Positions 58,428-64,000 of a stretch of 64,000 bases of DNA are shown one piece after another; the first letter of the stretch is position 1; every line of letters starts with the position of its first letter. Made by a program: the position numbers and the translations under genes. The stretch lies in assembly GCF_000718095.1 (NCBI RefSeq), contig NZ_JOEI01000017.1:1-64000 (forward strand), written 5' to 3'. The notes beneath the pieces are model-generated. The model was not told the DNA's origin and searched no databases. It saw only the letters and a program-made list of their open reading frames with translations. The DNA comes from Streptomyces scopuliridis RB72 (lineage in GTDB: Bacteria > Actinomycetota > Actinomycetes > Streptomycetales > Streptomycetaceae).

Positions 58428-59450
58428 ATGAGCACCTATCGAGTCGCGCAGGTGGCCGCCGCGGGCGGGCCCTTCGAGATCACCGAGCGCGAGACAGCAC
58501 GGCCGGGCCCGGGCCACGTACGGATCGCCGTGGACGCGTGCGGGATCTGCCACAGCGACGCCATGTTCGTCGACGGCCTGCTGCCGGGCGTCCGGTTTCC
58601 GCTGGTTCCCGGGCATGAGATCGCCGGGCGCATCGACGAGCTGGGCGCGGGGACGGAGAACGCCTGGCAGGTGGGCGACCGGGTCGCGGTGGGCTGGTTC
58701 GGTGGCAGCTGCCACCACTGCACGCCCTGCAGACAGGGCGACTTCATGGTGTGCGACAACCTGAAGGTCCCCGGTTGGACCTACGACGGCGGCTTCGCCG
58801 AGTCGACGATCGCCCCCGCCGACGCCCTGGCCCGGATCCCCGACGCCCTGGCGGCGACCGACGCGGGACCCATGGCCTGCGCGGGGGTCACCACGTACAA
58901 CGGACTGCGCCGCAGCTCCGCCCGGCCCGGCGACCTGGTCGCCGTACTCGGCATCGGCGGCCTGGGGCATCTGGGGGTGCGCTACGCGGTCGCCATGGGC
59001 TTCGAGACCGTGGCCATCGCCCGCGGGGCCGACAAGGCCGATTTCGCCAAGCAGCTCGGCGCCCACCACTACATCGACAGCACGGCGGACACCACCGTCG
59101 CCGAGGCGCTCCAGTCGCTCGGCGGCGCCAAGGTCGTCCTGGCCACCGCGGCCAACTCCGACGCCATCACGGCGACCGTGGAGGGCCTGTCCCACCGCGG
59201 CGAACTGGTGGTCATCGGCGCGTCCGCCGAACCGCTGGGAATCACCCCGGCCCAGCTGCTCATGCGCGGCAAGATCATCCGCGGCCACCCGTCCGGCACC
59301 GCGCAGGACGTGCAGGACACCATGGCGTTCAGCGCCCTGCACGGCATCCGCCCGATGACCGAGACGGTCCCGCTGGACAGCGCCACCGAGGCATACCAAC
59401 GCATGCTCTCCGGCGCCGCCCGCTTCCGCATGGTGCTCACCCCGCACTGA
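58428..59450 (+). CDS. zinc-dependent alcohol dehydrogenase
   Basis: A 340-residue medium-chain dehydrogenase. Catalytic zinc ligand in DACGICHSDAMF, GHE in VPGHEIAGRI and the structural zinc Cys4 in SCHHCTPCRQGDFMVCDN. The NAD(P) site is LGIGGLGHLGVRYAV. It interconverts alcohols and aldehydes or ketones. ATG 58428 follows GAGCGAG, with GGAAGGAGGGGG farther upstream. It converges toward the P450 gene with a 48-bp gap and may belong to the same secondary-metabolite locus. Confidence 0.92.
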   Translation: MSTYRVAQVAAAGGPFEITERETARPGPGHVRIAVDACGICHSDAMFVDGLLPGVRFPLVPGHEIAGRIDELGAGTENAWQVGDRVAVGWFGGSCHHCTPCRQGDFMVCDNLKVPGWTYDGGFAESTIAPADALARIPDALAATDAGPMACAGVTTYNGLRRSSARPGDLVAVLGIGGLGHLGVRYAVAMGFETVAIARGADKADFAKQLGAHHYIDSTADTTVAEALQSLGGAKVVLATAANSDAITATVEGLSHRGELVVIGASAEPLGITPAQLLMRGKIIRGHPSGTAQDVQDTMAFSALHGIRPMTETVPLDSATEAYQRMLSGAARFRMVLTPH

Positions 59451-59498
59451 GTCCGGCGGGGGTCAGGCAGGTGAGGGGCGGCCGGCCCACACGGCCGG

Positions 59499-60692
59499 CT
59501 ACCAGTCGACCGGCAGCTCGTGGAGGCCCTTGAGCATCGCCTCTGTCTTCCAGCGCAGCTCGCCGTCGGACACGGTCAGTTTCAGCGCGGGCATGCGGTC
59601 CAACAGAGTTCCGAGTGCGACTTCGAGCTCCAGCCGTGCCAACCGCGCTCCGACGCAGAAGTGCGCGCCGTGCCCGAAGATCAGGTGCGGGGCCTCCGGC
59701 ACTCGGTCCAGAACGAGCGTCTCGGCGTCGCGGAAGACCGCCGGATCCCGGTTGGCCGCCGACAGGTCGACCAGTACCGGTTCCCCCGCGCGGACGAGGA
59801 CTCCACCGACTTCGACGTCCTCCGTCGCGTACCGGGGGAAGCCGAGGCCGTTGGGCATCGGTACGTACCGCAGCATCTCCTCGACTGCCGCCGGGATGTC
59901 CGAAGGGTGCTCACGCAATCGCGACAGCCACTCGGGACGACGCAACAGCAGATAGCAGAAGTTGGGGATCTGGTTGTAGGTGGTGACGAACCCCCCGGTG
60001 AGCAGCTCGACGGCGAGCTTGACCACCTCGTCGTAGGAGAGCCGCCCCTCGTCGTGCGCGCGCACGAGGCAGGTGAGCAAGTCATCTCTCGGCTCACGGC
60101 GGCGCAACTCCACCAGATCGGTCAGGTAGGCGAAATACGCTCCCGATTCGGAGGCGAGCTCCTCTGTGTCCACGACGTGGGCCAGCATGACTTCGAGCCA
60201 CTTCCGGATGCGATGGCGATCCTCTACCGGGACGCCGAGCAGATCGCAGATCATGGCGATCGAGAGCGGGAAGGCGAAGTCCTGCACGAGGTCGCCCGGT
60301 GGTCCCGACTCCTGCAACCGGTCCAACAGCCCCTCTGCGACCTCGCGCACCTGGACCCGCATCTGGTCGATACGGCGCGCGCTGAAGTGCCGGGCCACCA
60401 CACCGCGCAGCCGGAGGTGCTCGGGCCCGTCGGTGGAGAGCAGCCCGTCGCCGCCCGGTGCGAGTGCCCTCATCCGGGGCTGGTCCCGTTCCACTCCGGC
60501 GGCCAGACTGAACCGTGGGTCGGAGAGGACGAACCGCGCGTCGGCGTACCGGGTGACCAGCCAGGCGTCCTCTCCATAGGGCAGCCGGACCTTCGGCGGC
60601 GGCCCGGTCCGCAGTTCGGTGTAGAGCGGTGAGAGCTCCAGGGGCTCAGCGGACGTGAACGGATACGGGAGCGGCTCCGGTTGTGTGCTCAT
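59499..60692 (-). CDS. cytochrome P450 with altered I-helix
   Basis: A 397-residue soluble bacterial P450. ExxR is EEMLRYV and the heme-binding loop is FGHGAHFCVGARLAR. The I-helix reads LLTGGFVTTYN, where the usual A/G-G-x-E/D-T-T has Val in place of the acidic residue. ATG 60692 lies inside the 3' end of the next upstream gene (47-bp overlap) and is chosen because GGATGG precedes it; ATG 60704 and 60713 are also in frame. It needs a ferredoxin partner, which is not in the window. It is the last gene of a minus-strand operon with two desaturase-like flavoproteins. Confidence 0.93.
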   Translation of the reverse strand: MSTQPEPLPYPFTSAEPLELSPLYTELRTGPPPKVRLPYGEDAWLVTRYADARFVLSDPRFSLAAGVERDQPRMRALAPGGDGLLSTDGPEHLRLRGVVARHFSARRIDQMRVQVREVAEGLLDRLQESGPPGDLVQDFAFPLSIAMICDLLGVPVEDRHRIRKWLEVMLAHVVDTEELASESGAYFAYLTDLVELRRREPRDDLLTCLVRAHDEGRLSYDEVVKLAVELLTGGFVTTYNQIPNFCYLLLRRPEWLSRLREHPSDIPAAVEEMLRYVPMPNGLGFPRYATEDVEVGGVLVRAGEPVLVDLSAANRDPAVFRDAETLVLDRVPEAPHLIFGHGAHFCVGARLARLELEVALGTLLDRMPALKLTVSDGELRWKTEAMLKGLHELPVDW

Positions 60693-62379
60693 CAGGGTTT
60701 CCATCCTTCCCATGGGGTCCTACGGGGATGACGACGTGGGTCGGGGGTGGCCCCGTCTCGTCGTTATGGGCGGTGAACGTTCTGCCGTCGTCGCGGCAGA
60801 CGAACTGCATGACGTGCCGGCCCGCGGCTGCCGCGCGGATAAGGCCACCGGTGGTGGCCCAGACACCGGAGATATAGAAGTTCTCCAGGCCCGGGAGGGT
60901 CGGCCCGTACTTCTTGACGGCCTTTTCCATTGCTTCGCCGCCCTCCACGAACGGCTGCCAGCCGAGAACGGTCCCGTCGTAGTTCCCGGTGTAACGGACC
61001 TGGGTGAGCGGGGTCGACAGGTCCCGCACCGCGACGGAATCCCTCAGTCCGGTGAACCGCCGGTCCAGGAAGCGCAGCAGCGCATCGCGCACCTGGTGCT
61101 TGGCGTCGTAGTACGCCCGCCCGCGCCGCACTGGCAGGGTGTGCAGTTCTTTTCCGCCACGGCTGCGGGTGTGCTGTTCAGGGCCGGCGCTCAGCGCGCG
61201 CCAGGGATCGATGTCGCTGAAGTAGGTGGCGTAGATGACGGTCGTCCGCTGCGGCGACAGCTCCGGGTAGTGCTGGCTGCGGAACTGGACGTTGATGCTC
61301 GGATGGCGGATGCCCACGAACTGAGCTGCCTCCTCTTCGGTCAGCAGATAGGTCGTGCACGGATCGCCTTCGGGAAAGGGGTGCCGCAGCCCGAGGAAGA
61401 GGGCGACGTAGCCGGGGAAGACCATGCCTGGCTCGTCGATGACCGTGGTGTAGAGCCGCCGGTACTCGTCGTTGAGGTAGCGGCCTCCCAGGAGCTTCAT
61501 CGTGGTGGCGTGCCCGTCGCACGCCGAGACCACGATGTCGGAGCGGAACTCCTGCCCATCGGTGAGCCGTACGCCCACAGCCCGGTCGCCCTCGACGAGG
61601 ATCTCCTCCACCTTCGCGTTGTACGTGACCTCGCCGCCGAGCCGCAGATAGCGCTGCTCGATCGAGGTCGCCAGCCCGAGTGACCCGCCCTCCGGCACCC
61701 CGGCCGAGAGATTGGCATGCGCGGCCAGCTGGAAGTAGAACGGCAGTACAGGAAAGGCGGAATGCTTCTCGTAGAGGACGAAATTGAACGCCTCACGCAG
61801 CAGCGGGTCACTGAACTCCGCGGAATAGTCGGTCATGAGGGTACTGATCGACTTACGGATGACGTTGAAGTAGGGGACGAAGGATGCCAGCATGCGCCAG
61901 CGCTCGGCGTGCCCCATCAACCCGACCGGTTTGAGGAAGGGATACGAGGCCAGGCACTTACGGAATTTCCGTAACCCCGAGCAGAATTGGCGAATCAGCT
62001 TGGCGTCGGCCGGAGAGATCTCCAGCAGATGGGCTTCGAGCCGGTCGGGGTCGGAGTAGAAATAGACCGCTCTGCCGTCCCGCCCGCGCACGATGTTGAA
62101 GACGTCGAAATGGCGCATCTGCTTGCCTTGGAGCGCGCCGAGCTCCAGCCAGATCTGGTGCATCTCATTGCCGGGCCCGTTGCCGAGCAGCCAGCTGACG
62201 CAGCAGTCGAAGGTGAAGTCTCCGCGGTCCCACGCGGTGCAGCAGCCGCCCGGGGTTTCGTGCATCTCGAAGATCTGGGTCCGGTAGCCGTTCATCTGCG
62301 CGTAGCAGCCGGTGGACAGCCCGCCCAGACCGGCCCCGATGATGATCATCGTCTCCCGGTCGCGGCCCTTTCGCGGCAT
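60646..62379 (-). CDS. phytoene-desaturase-like FAD oxidoreductase (second of tandem pair)
   Basis: A 577-residue flavoprotein of the phytoene desaturase/carotenoid isomerase (CrtI/CrtISO) superfamily. N-terminal FAD site IIIGAGLGGLSTGCYAQMNG, then ETPGGCCTAWDRG. C-terminal NFYISGVWATTGGLIRAAAAGRH matches the family end. The last ~60 residues are charged and Pro-rich and extend into the P450 gene. GGAGGGG precedes ATG 62379 by 9 bases. It is a paralogue of the neighbouring gene (62394) and follows it by 14 bp. The substrate is likely a polyene or isoprenoid-like metabolite. Confidence 0.87.
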   Translation of the reverse strand: MPRKGRDRETMIIIGAGLGGLSTGCYAQMNGYRTQIFEMHETPGGCCTAWDRGDFTFDCCVSWLLGNGPGNEMHQIWLELGALQGKQMRHFDVFNIVRGRDGRAVYFYSDPDRLEAHLLEISPADAKLIRQFCSGLRKFRKCLASYPFLKPVGLMGHAERWRMLASFVPYFNVIRKSISTLMTDYSAEFSDPLLREAFNFVLYEKHSAFPVLPFYFQLAAHANLSAGVPEGGSLGLATSIEQRYLRLGGEVTYNAKVEEILVEGDRAVGVRLTDGQEFRSDIVVSACDGHATTMKLLGGRYLNDEYRRLYTTVIDEPGMVFPGYVALFLGLRHPFPEGDPCTTYLLTEEEAAQFVGIRHPSINVQFRSQHYPELSPQRTTVIYATYFSDIDPWRALSAGPEQHTRSRGGKELHTLPVRRGRAYYDAKHQVRDALLRFLDRRFTGLRDSVAVRDLSTPLTQVRYTGNYDGTVLGWQPFVEGGEAMEKAVKKYGPTLPGLENFYISGVWATTGGLIRAAAAGRHVMQFVCRDDGRTFTAHNDETGPPPTHVVIPVGPHGKDGNPDEHTTGAAPVSVHVR

Positions 62380-62393
62380 CGTCACGCCCCTCC

Positions 62394-64000
62394 TCACGTC
62401 ATGCTCTTGTCGAGCTGGGGCAGCGGGCCCAGCTTCCCGGGGTGCCACGCCTCGCCGTCCGTGCTCTCCCACGCCCTGAACTCCAGGCCCAACTCCTCGC
62501 AGATGTACTGGGTCACGAATCGACCGCCGACGGCCACACGAATCAAGCTGCCGCCTGTGAACCACTGACCTGCCAGGGAGAAGCCGTCGAGTCCCGGCAG
62601 CCGCAGACGGTCTTCGTTGATCAACCCCTGCAGCAGGCTGTCGGCGTCGGTGAAGGACTTCCAGGCGATGATGCTGCCGTGCAGATTGCCCGTGTAGCGC
62701 TCGGTGGTCACGGGGGTGGCGACGTCAACGACCTCGATGCGGTCGGCGATCCCCGGATGGCACCGCTCAAGGAATTCCCGGACGAACTCCCCGACCTCTC
62801 GTTTGCGCTCCCAGTACTTCCTGCGGTCGGTGCGGCGCAGCGTCTTCCAGGAGGCGTAGTCGCTGAAGTAGTTGCAGTAGATCACCGACTTGCCGGCCGG
62901 TGCGACCTCCCCGGAGTAGCGGGAGCGCAGCTGCACCACCAGGCTGTTCTGCATGACTCCTGGCAGCCGGGCGCTGTCGGCCTCGGAGAGGAGATGGGTC
63001 GTGCTGTGGGGGACGTCCGGCTCGACGTCCCCCTTGTAGCCGACGAACACCGACACCACGCCCGGGTGGACCACCTCAGACGTGTCCAGCACCAGCTTGA
63101 AGAGCTCCTTGACCTTGGGGCTGGAGTAGCGGCCGTCCAGCAAGCGCTCCATGGTCGCGGCGCCGTCGCAGGCCGACACGATGTGGTCGGCGTAATGCCG
63201 CTCGCCGTTGCGTAGCTCCACGCCGACAGCGCGGTCGTCCTCGATCAGGATCCGTTCCACCCGGGCGCGATAGTCGATCCGGCCGCCGAGGGCGGTGTAG
63301 CGCTCCTCGATCGAGCGGGCCAGACCCAGCGACCCGCCTTGCGGGAACCCGGCGTTGGACCGGCGGGCCCCTGCCATGTGCAAGAGAAAGGGCAACAGCG
63401 GGAAGTCGTGGTCCTGGTAGAAGATGAACGGCAGCGCGCGGCGCAGCAGCGGGTCCTGGAAGCGTGCGGCGAAGGATGCCATGGAGGTCCCGACGGTGCG
63501 CTGGAGCAGTTCCTGCACAGGCAGCGTCTTCCGCAGGGCCGCCGTCCTCTCTTCCGCCGTCTGCAAGGGCGCGGGCTTCAGGGACGGCTCAAGATTGACG
63601 TCGGCGAACCGCCGGAGATCACGGCAGAACGAGCGGATCACCGGCGCGTCCACCGGTGAGAGACGCAGCAGGTGCCGCTCCAGTCGGTCGGGATCGTTGT
63701 AGAAGGCCACCGAGCGGCCGTCTTCGCCGGCGACCGTGTTGAACATGTCGAAGTTCTGGACGGTCTTTCCGTTGAGGGCGCCCAGCTCGCGCCAGATCTG
63801 GTTGGCGTTGTTGCCGGGGGCGGTGCCGGTCAGCCATTCGATGCAGTAGTCGAAGATGTAGCCGTCGCGAGACCACGATGTGCAGCAGCCCCCGGGCAGG
63901 ACGTGTTTCTCGAAGATGCGGGTTTCCATGCCGCTCATCTGGCCGTAACAGCCGGTGGACAGCCCGCCGAGACCTGCTCCGACGATGATGACGCGCGGTG
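62394..64000 (-). CDS. phytoene-desaturase-like FAD oxidoreductase, 5' end beyond window
   Basis: A partial gene, at least 535 residues, open at the window edge; the frame already carries VIIVGAGLGGLSTGCYGQM, with GxGxxGG close to the true N-terminus, so only a few codons are missing. It continues FEKHVLPGGCCTSWSRDGY and ends DKSMT. It shares the same blocks as its neighbour: GGSLGLARSIEERY, VERILIEDDRAVGVEL, IVSACDGAATMERLLDGRY. A gene duplication produced the pair. The two are separated by 14 bp and are co-transcribed with the P450. Confidence 0.87.
   Translation of the reverse strand, partial: PRVIIVGAGLGGLSTGCYGQMSGMETRIFEKHVLPGGCCTSWSRDGYIFDYCIEWLTGTAPGNNANQIWRELGALNGKTVQNFDMFNTVAGEDGRSVAFYNDPDRLERHLLRLSPVDAPVIRSFCRDLRRFADVNLEPSLKPAPLQTAEERTAALRKTLPVQELLQRTVGTSMASFAARFQDPLLRRALPFIFYQDHDFPLLPFLLHMAGARRSNAGFPQGGSLGLARSIEERYTALGGRIDYRARVERILIEDDRAVGVELRNGERHYADHIVSACDGAATMERLLDGRYSSPKVKELFKLVLDTSEVVHPGVVSVFVGYKGDVEPDVPHSTTHLLSEADSARLPGVMQNSLVVQLRSRYSGEVAPAGKSVIYCNYFSDYASWKTLRRTDRRKYWERKREVGEFVREFLERCHPGIADRIEVVDVATPVTTERYTGNLHGSIIAWKSFTDADSLLQGLINEDRLRLPGLDGFSLAGQWFTGGSLIRVAVGGRFVTQYICEELGLEFRAWESTDGEAWHPGKLGPLPQLDKSMT

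Overview
The window is about 72% GC and gene-dense. Its third-codon positions are almost always G or C, GTG starts are common, and it carries genus-typical families (XRE/DUF5753 with DUF397, DUF3263, GlxA regulator, Trypco1, CdgB-type diguanylate cyclase). These point to a Streptomyces chromosome. From memory, and not checked here, the order otsAB - orphan sugar-binding lipoprotein - nagKA - kinase - aldolase - cdgB - terD - SoxR-type quinone reductase, with thrC, csp, groEL and murRQ on the other side, matches the S. coelicolor core around SCO4266-SCO4309. Most of the window is therefore core chromosome with small accessory inserts.

Layout: 1-376 holds three tandem ~82-bp repeats. 377-3592 is a copper locus: cutC faces copA, with two CsoR-type palindromes before copA and a DasR-type (dre) element before cutC. 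3661-10984 holds an HD protein, a decayed MFS gene, and the most unusual system of the window: a Trypco1 protein followed 7 bp later by a 1581-residue protein joining a caspase-like protease, an HSP90-type ATPase and seven C-terminal helix-turn-helix-like repeats, then a secreted trypsin-like protease. 11015-14579 is an ABC exporter facing a histidine kinase/response regulator pair. 15049-16964 is a MurNAc-6-P etherase gene with its RpiR-type regulator. 17120-27295 is mixed regulatory and accessory genes: GlxA regulator, XRE plus a DUF397 protein with four copies of its core motif, hydrolase, secreted proteins, M23 peptidase, a second two-component pair, Uma2 nuclease.

27389-31550 is groEL (two CIRCE operators), a cold-shock gene, a MoaD-like gene and thrC. 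31839-35484 is compatible-solute metabolism (glucosyl-3-phosphoglycerate synthase, otsA, otsB). 35784-41519 is amino-sugar catabolism under a dre element (sugar-binding lipoprotein, nagK, nagA, PfkB-type kinase, class II aldolase). 41523-47246 contains a sugar-binding-fold membrane protein, cdgB with a BldD-like box, flavin reductase, DinB, ArfB-type hydrolase and TerD. 47372-58272 is a run of single genes: M1 peptidase, truncated methyltransferase, pentapeptide protein, FAD oxidoreductase, a quinone reductase behind a perfect SoxR box, MFS, GNAT, APH kinase, rhomboid-like protein, DadA-like oxidase.

58428-64000 looks like the edge of a secondary-metabolite cluster: a zinc alcohol dehydrogenase facing a cytochrome P450 with an altered I-helix, and two tandem phytoene-desaturase-like flavoproteins. 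The last one runs off the window. I saw no rRNA, CRISPR array, insertion sequence or phage module, and recognised no tRNA by eye. Database identities are family-level recognition from the translated sequence; no search was run.
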